Source: Pseudomonas synxantha BG33R
GTDB taxonomy: Bacteria > Pseudomonadota > Gammaproteobacteria > Pseudomonadales > Pseudomonadaceae
Reading direction: 5' to 3'
Assembly: GCF_000263715.2 (NCBI RefSeq)
Contig: NZ_CM001514.1
Coordinates: forward strand, 5,952,498 to 6,016,497
Length of the DNA stretch: 64,000 nucleotides
Below, one piece after another: positions 47,262-56,073 of the stretch. The notes beneath the pieces are model-generated. The model had not been told where the DNA came from, searched no databases, and saw only the letters and a list, made by a program, of their open reading frames with translations. Position 1 is the first letter of the stretch; the number at the start of each line of letters is the position of its first letter. The position numbers and the translations under genes are program-made.

Positions 47262-47855
47262 TCAGATGCTCCAGCGAGCACTCAACAAACGTTCATTCAA
47301 CACGTCCGGATCCAGCGGCTTCGGGCGCCGCGCCATGGCGCTGTAGAGCTGCTCCAGGGCTTCGTGCAAACGTTTCTCAAGCACCGGCACCAACTGCGCC
47401 TGAACACTGCCTTCGCCGTAAGCGATCTGACTGTCTTCGGCGAAAATGCCGTGGAGCAATTCCTGGGCTTTGAGGGCCGACAGCACCGGCTTCAGGGCGT
47501 AGTCCACCGCCAGCATGTGGGCGATGCTGCCGCCGGTAGCCATCGGTAATACCACCTTATGGGCCAGGGCGCGTTCGGGCAGCAGGTCCAACACGGTTTT
47601 CAGCGCGCCGGAAAACGACGCCTTGTACACCGGTGTGGCGATCACCAGGCCGTCGGCATTGGCTACCTGTTGCAGCAGGTCGATGACCTTGGGGCTGTCG
47701 AACCGTGCGTGCAGCAAGTCTTCAGCCGGGAAGTCGCGTATCTGGTAACTCACCACCTCTACGCCCTGCTGTTGCAGCCACTGACGGGTTTTATCCAGCA
47801 ACACCCCGGAGCGCGAACGCTGGCTGGGACTGCCTCCAAGTGTTACGACCAGCAT
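47262..47855 (-). CDS. ssuE: NADPH-dependent FMN reductase SsuE
   Basis: A 197-residue flavodoxin-like reductase that makes FMNH2 for Ssu[21 protein letters not shown] binds the flavin phosphate, and [20 protein letters not shown] is the family signature. First gene of the ssuEADCBF operon. The ATG at 47855 is chosen; the longer frame starts within the AT-rich promoter. Confidence 0.95.
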   Translation of the reverse strand: MLVVTLGGSPSQRSRSGVLLDKTRQWLQQQGVEVVSYQIRDFPAEDLLHARFDSPKVIDLLQQVANADGLVIATPVYKASFSGALKTVLDLLPERALAHKVVLPMATGGSIAHMLAVDYALKPVLSALKAQELLHGIFAEDSQIAYGEGSVQAQLVPVLEKRLHEALEQLYSAMARRPKPLDPDVLNERLLSARWSI

Positions 47856-47931
47856 GCAGGAGATTCCTTGAGCAAGTGTCGGCGGTTCGCTGTACGGCGA
47901 TGGCGCCAAGATGGAACAGACCATATCAGTA

Positions 47932-47951
47932 GATTTATATATCTATAAATC
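47932..47951. promoter_or_regulatory. Palindrome upstream of ssuE (candidate operator)
   Basis: Perfect 8-base arms GATTTATA / TATAAATC with a 4-base centre lie 77 bases before the ssuE start, in an AT-rich stretch. A regulator of sulfur starvation (for example CysB or another LysR or TetR protein) could bind here; this is inference. Confidence 0.5.
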
Positions 47952-48008
47952 TTATTTATTCATTTGTTTATTCCATAAATACATAAGCGTTCAACCAATC
48001 GCCAGGCG

Positions 48009-48033
48009 AAAAAAAAGGCCGTCAAAACGGCCT
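48009..48033 (-). terminator. Terminator of lsfA
   Basis: On the minus strand the stem AGGCCGT / ACGGCCT is followed by eight T. It ends transcription coming from lsfA and isolates the ssu operon. Confidence 0.88.
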
Positions 48034-48094
48034 GAAAACCCCTGCTGTGTGAGACGGTTTGCAACTTGATGCCTTTGCTGTTCATGAGGCCGCC

Positions 48095-48156
48095 ATCGCG
48101 GGCAAGCCCGGCTCCCACAGGGGAATGCGGTCAACTGTGGGAGCCGGGCCCGCGAT
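48095..48156. repeat. REP doublet, type C (GAGCCGGGCCCGCGAT)
   Basis: The only doublet of the third stem type in the window (ATCGCGGGCAAGCCCGG arm). It lies between the lsfA stop and the lsfA terminator. Confidence 0.88.
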
Positions 48157-48169
48157 GGCGATATCCGCC

Positions 48170-48808
48170 TTAACGATTGGGTTGTGGGGTAAGGCGCAGG
48201 TACGGCTTCACGGCGCGGTAGCCCTTTGGAAAGCGCTTCTTGATCTCTTCTTCGTCCTTGAGCGACGGCACGATCACCACCTCATCCCCATCCTGCCAGT
48301 TGGCCGGCGTGGCGACCTTGTGGTTGTCGGTCAGTTGCAGCGAGTCGATCACCCGCAGGATTTCATGGAAGTTGCGCCCGGTACTGGCCGGGTAGGTGAT
48401 AGTCAGGCGGATCTTCTTGTTCGGATCGATCACGAACAAAGAACGCACGGTGAGGGTGTCACTGGCGTTGGGATGGATCAGGTCGTAGAGGTCCGAGACC
48501 TTGCGGTCGGCGTCGGCCAGGATCGGGAAGTTGACCACGGTATTCTGGGTCTCATTGATGTCTTCGATCCACTTGTGATGCGAGTCTACCGGGTCTACCG
48601 ACAGGGCGATGGCCTTGACGCCACGTTTTGCGAATTCGTCCTTGAGCTTGGCGGTGAAGCCCAGCTCGGTGGTGCACACCGGGGTGAAGTCTGCCGGGTG
48701 GGAAAACAACACACCCCAGCTGTCGCCCAGCCATTCGTGGAAGCGAATCTTGCCGGCGCTGGAATCCTGTTCGAAGTCGGGGGCGATGTCGCCCAGTCTT
48801 AGGCTCAT
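48170..48808 (-). CDS. lsfA: 1-Cys peroxiredoxin LsfA
   Basis: A 212-residue Prx6-type peroxidase with the peroxidatic Cys45 in HPADFTPVCTTELG and no resolving Cys. The C-terminal domain (KGYRAVKPYLRLTPQ) is typical. LsfA was first seen as a sulfate-starvation-induced protein in P. putida and lies next to ssu there too. It probably removes peroxides formed while sulfonates are desulfonated. Confidence 0.94.
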   Translation of the reverse strand: MSLRLGDIAPDFEQDSSAGKIRFHEWLGDSWGVLFSHPADFTPVCTTELGFTAKLKDEFAKRGVKAIALSVDPVDSHHKWIEDINETQNTVVNFPILADADRKVSDLYDLIHPNASDTLTVRSLFVIDPNKKIRLTITYPASTGRNFHEILRVIDSLQLTDNHKVATPANWQDGDEVVIVPSLKDEEEIKKRFPKGYRAVKPYLRLTPQPNR

Positions 48809-48872
48809 GGTGTGGCTCCTGATGAGTGCTTATGGAGCCCACTGTGCATGGATTTGAAATTATTTAAAAAGA

Positions 48873-48888
48873 ATAAATATCGATTTAT
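48873..48888. promoter_or_regulatory. AT palindrome upstream of lsfA
   Basis: ATAAAT-ATCG-ATTTAT lies 65 bases before the lsfA start and resembles the AT-rich palindrome before ssuE. It is a candidate operator for the sulfur-starvation response; this is inference. Confidence 0.35.
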
Positions 48889-49044
48889 CTAGACGATAAA
48901 GGAATATTAAAAATGTGTTCATTGGACTTGGGCACAAGCGAAGATCAACATGGTTTTCAAGGTTCGAGAAGGCCTTGAGTCGCTGTAGTAAAGAGGGTTT
49001 CAGGAAGGGCTTGCGGGGGTTGAGCCCGACTTGAAAGCAGTACA

Positions 49045-49071
49045 CCTTGCCCGGCATTGCGCCGGGCAAGG
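49045..49071. terminator. Strong hairpin after the porin gene
   Basis: A perfect 11-base stem CCTTGCCCGGC / GCCGGGCAAGG with a 5-base loop begins 11 bases after the porin stop. The T run is weak, so termination may be partial. Confidence 0.7.
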
Positions 49072-49081
49072 CTTTACAGGC

Positions 49082-50425
49082 TTACAACAGCGGGATCGAG
49101 TAGCTGACGATCAGGCGGTTTTCGTCCTGGTTACGTGCGTTGGCGATGTCGCTGCGCCACATAGCGTTTTTCCACGCCACGCCGACGTTTTTCAGCGGAC
49201 CTTCCGGTACGACGTAGGCAACAGTGATGTCACGTTCCCACTCGGACTGGCCGGTGAACTCGGCACGGTTGCTGGCAACGGTGTCGATATGATCACCCTT
49301 CAGGTAAACCACACCAGCGGTCAGGCCAGGTACGCCCACCTTGGCGAAGTCGTAGGAGTAGCGAGCTTGCCAGGTACGCTCGCCGGCACGGGCGAACTTC
49401 TGGATCTGCATGTCGGTAGTGATGTAGGCCGACGAGCCGTCACCCTGGTTCAGCCAAGGGAAGTCGCTGCTGCCGTTGCTGACCTGGTAACCGCCACCGA
49501 AGGTGTGACCGGCAACCGAGTACAGGAACAGGCCGCTGTACAGGTTGTTGTCGACTTTGCCACGACCGGAGTTGACGCCACCGTAGTTGCCTGTGGAGAA
49601 GTAGGCGGACTGGTTGCCGTTGTTACCATCGTCGGAGCTGTTGAAGTAACGCAGATCAGACTTCAGCACGCCAGGGCCGATAGCCCAGTTGTGGGTCAGG
49701 CCCAGGAAGTGTTGCTTGTAGAAATCTTCCAGGTTGCCGTAGTAGTACTGGGCGGTCAGGTCCTTGGTGATCTTGTAGTCACCACCGGCGTAGTAGAACT
49801 TGTTGCTCGAACGCCAGTTCGCACCGCGGCTGTTGGCGCCGGAGATGGACAGGCTTTCGTTGTTGCTGGAGTTACGGCCTTTGGCTTTTTCGATCTGGCC
49901 GGCAACCAGGGTCAGGTCCTTGATGTCGCTGGAGGTGATCTGGCCACCCTGGAAGGTCTGCGGCAGCATACGACCATCGTTGGTCACGATGACCGGCAGC
50001 TTGGGCTGCAAGGTACCCAGCTTCAGTTCGGTCTGGGAGATCTTCGCTTTGGCGGTCAGGCCCAGGCTGGAGTAGTTATCAACGGCTTCGCCATTGGACT
50101 TGCTCGGGAAGATGGTGCCGCCATACGAGCTGGCGGTCGCGCCGTTGGTGCCGCCGCCGGAATCCAGGCGAACACCCAGCAGGCCGATAGCGTCAAGACC
50201 GAAGCCGACGGTGCCTTGGGTGTAACCGGAGATGAAACGCAGATCGAAGCCTTGGCCCCACTCTTCGTTCTTGCTCGGGTTAGCCGTGCCTTCGCGGTTG
50301 TCAGTGTTGATGTAGAAGTTACGCAGGCCCAGTGTGGCCTTGCTGTCTTCGATGAAACCGGCGGCGCCTGCTTGCTGGGCGATTGCGCCCAAAGCTACAG
50401 CCACAGCCAAGGTGGACTTCTTCAT
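49082..50425 (-). CDS. OprD-family outer-membrane porin (OprE-like)
   Basis: A 447-residue outer-membrane channel with a signal peptide (residues 1-22, ending AQQAGA) and an OprD-type beta-barrel (FIEDSKATLGLRNFYIN at the start, aromatic-rich strands, ending in a hydrophobic C-terminus SIPLL). OprD-family porins take up specific small anions and amino acids. Its place between lsfA and divergent tauA suggests a role in sulfonate entry. OprE is the closest label by family and by position in P. aeruginosa. Confidence 0.88.
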   Translation of the reverse strand: MKKSTLAVAVALGAIAQQAGAAGFIEDSKATLGLRNFYINTDNREGTANPSKNEEWGQGFDLRFISGYTQGTVGFGLDAIGLLGVRLDSGGGTNGATASSYGGTIFPSKSNGEAVDNYSSLGLTAKAKISQTELKLGTLQPKLPVIVTNDGRMLPQTFQGGQITSSDIKDLTLVAGQIEKAKGRNSSNNESLSISGANSRGANWRSSNKFYYAGGDYKITKDLTAQYYYGNLEDFYKQHFLGLTHNWAIGPGVLKSDLRYFNSSDDGNNGNQSAYFSTGNYGGVNSGRGKVDNNLYSGLFLYSVAGHTFGGGYQVSNGSSDFPWLNQGDGSSAYITTDMQIQKFARAGERTWQARYSYDFAKVGVPGLTAGVVYLKGDHIDTVASNRAEFTGQSEWERDITVAYVVPEGPLKNVGVAWKNAMWRSDIANARNQDENRLIVSYSIPLL

Positions 50426-50795
50426 GTACCGCTCCTCTCGTTTCTAATTTTTGTATTTCTTTGGCCCCGGGTCTGACGCCCTGGATCCACAGATGCGCGA
50501 TTAGCGCCAGATAGTGACTAGCAAGTCAATCGTAACCTTGTGTGTCTACTACCTTCGTCTAATCGCAGTTGATTTGGTCCCTGCAGGGTAATGAGTTTTT
50601 CATACACCCAAAAAGAATTGTTTCATTCTTTTTCATACGATTCGGGAATAAGCGGATGCGTGAAGCGGGTGGGTCGAGTGACACGAACCGCTCCATAAGC
50701 TAATTCCTAAAGGGTATTTACCAGTGCTTTTTTAGATCGATTAGTGTGACGGTACGGTTGCATACGTCACTCACGATCAAAAAGGCGACGCCATC
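50426..50795. other. Divergent porin / tauA intergenic region
   Basis: This 370-base gap holds the promoters of both genes. Near its centre are a perfect inverted repeat AAAAAGAAT / ATTCTTTTT (50610-50618 and 50625-50633, 6-base loop) and a direct repeat TTTTTCATAC (50596-50605 and 50629-50638). These are candidate binding sites of a shared regulator. No gene is visible. Confidence 0.6.
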
Positions 50796-51782
50796 ATGGC
50801 CAAACGCACATCCTCCCGTCAATTTGTTACAGTTTTTGTATCGGTATTACTTTCTTTTGGTGTCAGCGCAGCCGATTTGACGGTCGGCTACCAGACCGGC
50901 ATCGATCCCAGCAAAGTCCCCCAGGCCGACGGCCTCTACGAAAAAACCATTGGTGAGAAAATCGCCTGGCGCCGGTTCAACAGTGGGCCGGAGGTGGTCA
51001 CGGCCATTGCATCGGGTGATGTACAAATCGGCAACCTCGGTTCCAGCCCCCTCGCCGCAGCCGCTTCGCGCAATCTACCCATCGTCGCGTTTATCGTATC
51101 GGCACAGATCAACGCTTCTGAAGCCCTGGTAGTGCGTAATGGCAGTGGCATCGACAAACCCGAAGACCTGATCGGCAAAACCATCGCCACACCCTTCGTC
51201 TCAACCTCCCACTACAGCCTGCTCGGCGCCCTGAAGCATTGGGGGCTGGACACTAAGCAAGTCAAAGTGGTGAACCTGCAACCGGCCGAAATCGCCGCCG
51301 CCTGGAAGCGCGGCGATATCGACGGCGCATTCGTGTGGTCACCGGCCCTGGGCGAAATCCGCAAGACCGGCAAGACCCTGACCGATGCGGCGCAGGTGGG
51401 CCAGTGGGGCGCACCGACGTTTGAAGTGTGGGTCGCGCGCAAGGATTTCGCGGAAAAACATCCTGAGGTAGTGGCCAGGTTCGCCAAGGTCACCCTCGAT
51501 TCATTCGCCGACTATGCCGCGCATAAAGACAGTTGGACGGTGGATTCGGAACCGGTGCAGAAGATCGCCAAATTGACGGGCTCCAACGCCGTCGACATTC
51601 CAGAGCTGCTGGCCGGCACGACGTTCCCCGATGCACAGGCGCAGCAGACCGAAGCACTGCTCAAGGGCGGCACGGCGAAGGCGATTGGGGAGACGGCGAA
51701 GTTCTTGAAGGAGCAAGGCAAGGTGGAGACGGTGTTGCCGGATTATTCGGCCTATGTGACCGACAAATTCATCACACAATAA
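50796..51782 (+). CDS. tauA: Taurine-binding periplasmic protein TauA-like (orphan)
   Basis: A 328-residue binding protein with a signal peptide (ending GVSAA) and a TauA-type core (LTVGYQTGIDPSKVPQADG, SGDVQIGNLGSSPLAAAASR, WSPALGEIRKTGKTLTDA). In other bacteria tauA is followed by tauB, tauC and tauD; here a REP doublet and then argA on the opposite strand follow, so the transporter and dioxygenase genes are missing from this place. It may work with SsuBC or with tau genes elsewhere. Confidence 0.88.
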   Translation: MAKRTSSRQFVTVFVSVLLSFGVSAADLTVGYQTGIDPSKVPQADGLYEKTIGEKIAWRRFNSGPEVVTAIASGDVQIGNLGSSPLAAAASRNLPIVAFIVSAQINASEALVVRNGSGIDKPEDLIGKTIATPFVSTSHYSLLGALKHWGLDTKQVKVVNLQPAEIAAAWKRGDIDGAFVWSPALGEIRKTGKTLTDAAQVGQWGAPTFEVWVARKDFAEKHPEVVARFAKVTLDSFADYAAHKDSWTVDSEPVQKIAKLTGSNAVDIPELLAGTTFPDAQAQQTEALLKGGTAKAIGETAKFLKEQGKVETVLPDYSAYVTDKFITQ

Positions 51783-51794
51783 ATACAGTCTTCG

Positions 51795-51880
51795 GTGGGA
51801 GCTGGCTTGCCTGCGATGCCAGCATCTCGGTCGTTCAGATAAACCGAGGCGCTGCTATCGCAGGCAAGCCAGCTCCCACA
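51795..51880. repeat. REP doublet, type B
   Basis: Two inverted type B elements lie between the convergent tauA and argA genes, at the right end of the sulfur block. Confidence 0.92.
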
Positions 51881-51895
51881 CAGAGCCGTACTCTT

Positions 51896-53194
51896 TTACA
51901 GGGCCTTTTCAAAGATCTTGGAGTTGCGCTGATAGTTGTACAGCGACGCACGCGCCGACGGCAGGCGGTCCACGCTGCTCGGCACAAAACCGCGCTCACG
52001 GAACCAGTGGGCCGTGCGCGTGGTGAGCACGAACAAGGTCTTCAACCCCTGCGCACGTGCACGGGTCTGGATGCGTTCGAGCAACACATCGCCGCGCGCG
52101 CCGTGGCGGTACTCCGGGTTAACCGCCAGGCACGCCAGCTCGCCCGCATCCGAATCCGCAATCTGATACAGCGCTGCGCACGCGATGATCATGCCTTCGC
52201 GCTCGACCACGCTGAACTGTTCGATCTCCCGCTCCAGCACTTCCCGCGAACGACGCACCAGAATGCCCTGCTCTTCCAGCGGACTGATCAGGTCCAGCAA
52301 ACCGCCGACGTCTTCAATCGCCGCTTCACGCACCAGTTCGAATTGCTCCTGGGCCACCAGCGTACCGCCGCCGTCACGGGTAAACAGCTCGGTGAGCAAG
52401 GCGCCATCTTCGGCGTAGCTGACGATATGGCTGCGCCCTACTCCACCCCGACAGGCTTCGGCAGCGGCATCGAGCAGCTCGGCTTGATAGTTGCTGCCCA
52501 GGCGTTGCAGGTGCGCAGGCACTTGCTGTGGGCGCAATTCACGTACCAGACGGCCGTTCTCATCGATCAAGCCGGGATCGGCGCCGAACAGCAGCAATTT
52601 GTCGGCACCCAGGTCGATGGCGGCGCGGGTGGCGACGTCTTCGCAGGCCAGGTTGAAGATTTCACCGGTAGGCGAGTAACCCAACGGCGACAACAACACG
52701 ATAGAGCGCTCGTCCAGCAGGCGGTTGATGCCCTTGCGGTCGACCCGGCGTACTTCGCCGGTGTGGTGATAGTCAACGCCCTCAAGCACGCCAATCGGCC
52801 GCGCCGTCACCAGGTTGCCGCTGGCCACGCGCAGGCGCGAGCCCTGCATGGGCGACGAGGCCATGTCCATGGACAGGCGCGCTTCGATGGCGATACGCAG
52901 ATGGCCGACCGCGTCGATCACGCACTCCAGCGTCGCCGCATCGGTGATCCGCAAGCCTTCGTGGTAAGCCGGGGTCAGGCCGCGTGCTTCAAGGCGGGTT
53001 TCAATCTGCGGACGCGAACCGTGCACCAGCACCAGCCGCACACCCAGGCTGTGGAGCAGCACCAGGTCGTGGACGATATTGCCGAAGTTGGGATGTTCCA
53101 CACCGTCGCCAGGCAGCATGACCACAAAGGTGCAGTCGCGGTGGGCGTTGATATAGGGCGAAGCGTGACGAAGCCAATTAACGTATTCGGGCAT
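51896..53194 (-). CDS. argA: N-acetylglutamate synthase ArgA
   Basis: First step of arginine biosynthesis: acetylates glutamate with acetyl-CoA. The 432-residue protein has an N-terminal amino-acid-kinase-like domain that binds arginine as feedback inhibitor (VLVHGSRPQIETRL) and a C-terminal GNAT acetyltransferase domain (ELACLAVNPEYRHGARGDVL). The ATG at 53194 gives MPEYVNWLRHASPYINAHRD and the standard length. argE lies upstream on the same strand. Confidence 0.95.
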   Translation of the reverse strand: MPEYVNWLRHASPYINAHRDCTFVVMLPGDGVEHPNFGNIVHDLVLLHSLGVRLVLVHGSRPQIETRLEARGLTPAYHEGLRITDAATLECVIDAVGHLRIAIEARLSMDMASSPMQGSRLRVASGNLVTARPIGVLEGVDYHHTGEVRRVDRKGINRLLDERSIVLLSPLGYSPTGEIFNLACEDVATRAAIDLGADKLLLFGADPGLIDENGRLVRELRPQQVPAHLQRLGSNYQAELLDAAAEACRGGVGRSHIVSYAEDGALLTELFTRDGGGTLVAQEQFELVREAAIEDVGGLLDLISPLEEQGILVRRSREVLEREIEQFSVVEREGMIIACAALYQIADSDAGELACLAVNPEYRHGARGDVLLERIQTRARAQGLKTLFVLTTRTAHWFRERGFVPSSVDRLPSARASLYNYQRNSKIFEKAL

Positions 53195-53327
53195 AACACC
53201 TGGGCCTGTAATAAAAAGCAGCCGAAAAAGGATGAGTCGCAAAAACGCACAGCGGGCTGATGGTTATCGTCGGAACAGGCTTGGCGACACGCTCGCTCTC
53301 CTTATGTACGAATGGGCAAAAGTTAAT

Positions 53328-54476
53328 TTATGCAGGTTTCAGGCAGTAATGTTCGATCAGTTCCCGCAATAGACGCACTGTAGGCGTCAAGCGTGACATT
53401 TCGAGGTACTCGCCCGGCTGGTGGGCGCAGGCGATGTCGCCGGGGCCAAGCACCAGGGTTTCACAACCAAGGCGCTGAAGATAAGGCGCTTCGGTGCCGA
53501 ACGCTACTGCTTCGGCACGATGACCGGTCAACCGTTCCGCCACCCGCACCAACTCGGTGTCTTCGGGCTGCTCGAAAGGCGGCACTTCGGGGAATAGCGG
53601 CGCGTAGTCGATCTTGACCTTATGACGCTCGGCCAAGGGTTCGAGCTTCTGCCGGATCGCCGCACGCAGCACCTCGGGGTCCATGCCCGGCAAAGGTCGC
53701 AGGTCGAACTCCAGGGAGCACTGGCCGCAGATGCGATTAGGGTTGTCGCCGCCGTGGATACAGCCGAAGTTCATGGTCGGCTGCGGCACGCTGAATTGCG
53801 CGTTGCGGTATTCGCGCTGCCAGGCCAGGCGCAGGCCGCGCAGTTCGCCGATGGCATCGTGCATGGCTTCGAGGGCGCTGTGGCCCAGGCTTGGGTCCGA
53901 CGAGTGGCCGCTGCGGCCGAGGATGTCGATGCGCTCCATCATCACGCCTTTGTGCAGGCGGATCGGCTTGAGCCCAGTTGGCTCGCCAATCACCGCCGCC
54001 CGTCCCAACGGCCTCCCCGCCTCGGCCAGGGCACGCGCGCCGGACATGGAGCTTTCCTCGTCACAGGTGGCGAGGATCAGCAGCGGCTGCTTGAACGGCT
54101 GGTCGAGCAACGGCAACACCGCTTCAATGGCCAGGGCAAAAAATCCTTTCATGTCGCAACTGCCCAGCCCCACCCAACGACCATCGACTTCCGTCAGCTT
54201 GAGCGGATCGGTCTTCCACAGTGCCGCATCATAAGGAACCGTATCGCTATGGCCCGCCAACACCAAGCCACCGGGACCGCTGCCGAAACTGGCGAGCAGG
54301 TTGAACTTGCCAGGGCTGACTTGCTGGATGTCGATAGCGAAACCCAGGTCGCCCAGCCACGCGGCGAGCAGATCGATCACCGGGCGGTTGGTCTGGTCGA
54401 GAGACGCTTGGGTGCAACTCACCGACGGCGCGGCGATCAAGGCGGCGAACTGCTCTTTCATGGACGGTAACGGCAT
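53328..54476 (-). CDS. argE: Acetylornithine deacetylase ArgE
   Basis: An M20 zinc hydrolase of 382 residues that frees ornithine from N-acetylornithine. Metal-binding motifs are LAGHSDTVPYD, GLGSCDMKGFFALA, ATCDEESSMSGA and a late His in ACAHQPGEYLEM. The ATG at 54476 is chosen; another at 54461 (MKEQF) is possible. It lies 133 bases upstream of argA on the same strand and divergent from the CYTH-CHAD gene. Confidence 0.93.
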   Translation of the reverse strand: MPLPSMKEQFAALIAAPSVSCTQASLDQTNRPVIDLLAAWLGDLGFAIDIQQVSPGKFNLLASFGSGPGGLVLAGHSDTVPYDAALWKTDPLKLTEVDGRWVGLGSCDMKGFFALAIEAVLPLLDQPFKQPLLILATCDEESSMSGARALAEAGRPLGRAAVIGEPTGLKPIRLHKGVMMERIDILGRSGHSSDPSLGHSALEAMHDAIGELRGLRLAWQREYRNAQFSVPQPTMNFGCIHGGDNPNRICGQCSLEFDLRPLPGMDPEVLRAAIRQKLEPLAERHKVKIDYAPLFPEVPPFEQPEDTELVRVAERLTGHRAEAVAFGTEAPYLQRLGCETLVLGPGDIACAHQPGEYLEMSRLTPTVRLLRELIEHYCLKPA

Positions 54477-54634
54477 GCGCGGTCTCCCAACTTCCCGGAT
54501 GAATCTCACTATAGAGGCATCTGCCCAATACAATAAACCGTTGCGGCACGTTGCCGGGCTCAGTCCTGTACACTGCACGACCTTGGCAGCCACACTTTTC
54601 CCCGGCTGCGCTCCCGATCCTGGATTTTCCGGCC

Positions 54635-56002
54635 ATGCAGAAAGAAACCGAAATCAAGCTCCGCGTCAGCCGCGAAACACTCGCCGCGCTACGTGAGCAC
54701 CCGCTACTGAAAAAACGCAACAAAAGTGGCTGGGAACGCCGTGAGTTGATGAATCAGTACTTCGACACCCCCGAGCGCGACCTGGCGCAGGCCAAGGTCG
54801 CCCTGCGCCTGCGCAAGGACGGTGACGACATCATTCAGACCCTCAAGACCCGCGGCCAAAGCGTCGCCGGCTTGTCGGAACGCAACGAGTACAACTGGGA
54901 CCTGCCCAAAGCCAAGCTCGATGTGAAGAAACTCGACGGCGAGTGCTGGCCCGAGCAACTGGCCGAGTTGGACAAAAAGACCCTCAAGCCGATCTTCACC
55001 ACCGACTTCGTGCGTGAACGCGCCGAAATCGCCTGGGGCCGTGGCAAGGCCAAGGTGGTGATCGAAGCCGCCCTGGACCTGGGCCATGTGGTGGTCGGCA
55101 AGCAGAAGGAAGAAATCTGCGAGCTGGAACTGGAATTGCGCGAAGGCGAACCCGCCGCCCTGCTGGAGCTGGCCGCCGAACTGGCTGCGACCCTGGCGCT
55201 GATGCCCTGTGACATCAGCAAAGCCGAGCGCGGCTACCGCCTGTATGACGCGAGCAGCTACTCATTGAGCCTGCCGGCACCGCAGATCCACGCCGAAATG
55301 CCTTTGGATGACGCTTTCGCCGCAATCATGTGGCACCTGTTGGGCAGCAGCCAGCGCCTGGCCGAGCAATACCGTTTCAACGGCCACTGGCGCTTGCTGC
55401 AGGACTGGGTCGAGAACCTGGGTGAGTTGCGCGCGCTGATCGGCAGCCTCGGCCAGGCCGCGCCGCGCCAATCCACCAGCGAACTGCGCAGCGCCCTGGA
55501 TGCACTGCTGGAAGACTGGCGTCCGCTGGTCCAGGCCGGTGACGACGATGAAGACATTCGCAAAGCCGCGCCGGAGCAGTTCATTGAAGAGTTGCAAGAC
55601 GTACGCTGGGGCCTGTTCTCACTGAACACCTCGCGCTGGCTGCTGGCCCGCACCTGGACCGCCGAGCGTAACGTGCGCGGCAACCGCCAGGGCGCTGCGC
55701 AAATCACCAACTGGCTGCCACGCCTGCTGGCCGACGACGCCGTCGCCCTGCAACTGCCGCGCTACCAGCAACAGCCCGAAGACCTGGCCGAGCAACTGCC
55801 GCGCATCGAACGCATCCAGGCCTGGCTGCACCATGCGCGCCATGTGGTAGACATTGCGGAACTGGACCGTTTGTACGGCGAGCTGAACAAGCTGGCGCAG
55901 TTGGCTAACCAGCCGATCACCGATGAATCGCTGGATGCGCGTATGCACCAGGCGATTGCGGTGTATCAGAACCGGGCCTGGAAGACCCTCCTGCGCCTGT
56001 AA
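54635..56002 (+). CDS. CYTH-CHAD domain protein (inorganic triphosphatase-like)
   Basis: A 455-residue protein like E. coli YgiF. The N-terminal CYTH domain begins with the ExExK signature (KETEIKLRV) and should hydrolyse tripolyphosphate. The C-terminal half is a helical CHAD domain (from about residue 220, many conserved His and Arg) that binds polyphosphate. The ATG at 54635 puts ETEIK at the N-terminus as expected. It is divergent from argE and followed by a compact REP doublet. Confidence 0.88.
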   Translation: MQKETEIKLRVSRETLAALREHPLLKKRNKSGWERRELMNQYFDTPERDLAQAKVALRLRKDGDDIIQTLKTRGQSVAGLSERNEYNWDLPKAKLDVKKLDGECWPEQLAELDKKTLKPIFTTDFVRERAEIAWGRGKAKVVIEAALDLGHVVVGKQKEEICELELELREGEPAALLELAAELAATLALMPCDISKAERGYRLYDASSYSLSLPAPQIHAEMPLDDAFAAIMWHLLGSSQRLAEQYRFNGHWRLLQDWVENLGELRALIGSLGQAAPRQSTSELRSALDALLEDWRPLVQAGDDDEDIRKAAPEQFIEELQDVRWGLFSLNTSRWLLARTWTAERNVRGNRQGAAQITNWLPRLLADDAVALQLPRYQQQPEDLAEQLPRIERIQAWLHHARHVVDIAELDRLYGELNKLAQLANQPITDESLDARMHQAIAVYQNRAWKTLLRL

Positions 56003-56009
56003 AAACGCC

Positions 56010-56060
56010 ATCGGGAGCAAGCCCCCTCCCACATTGTGTGGGAGGGGGCTTGCTCCCGAT
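56010..56060. repeat. REP doublet, type A, near-zero spacer
   Basis: Two inverted type A elements directly back to back, forming one long hairpin between the convergent CYTH-CHAD and Lrp genes. Probably a bidirectional terminator. Confidence 0.9.
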
Positions 56061-56073
56061 GAGGCCCGCCCTG

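Larger units (their letters stand above)
47856..48169. other. Intergenic region ssuE to lsfA
   Basis: This 314-base gap holds, from left to right, an AT-rich stretch with a perfect palindrome (47932-47951) that should be the ssu promoter region, the lsfA terminator (48009-48033) and a type C REP doublet (48095-48156). No protein gene is visible. Confidence 0.7.
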
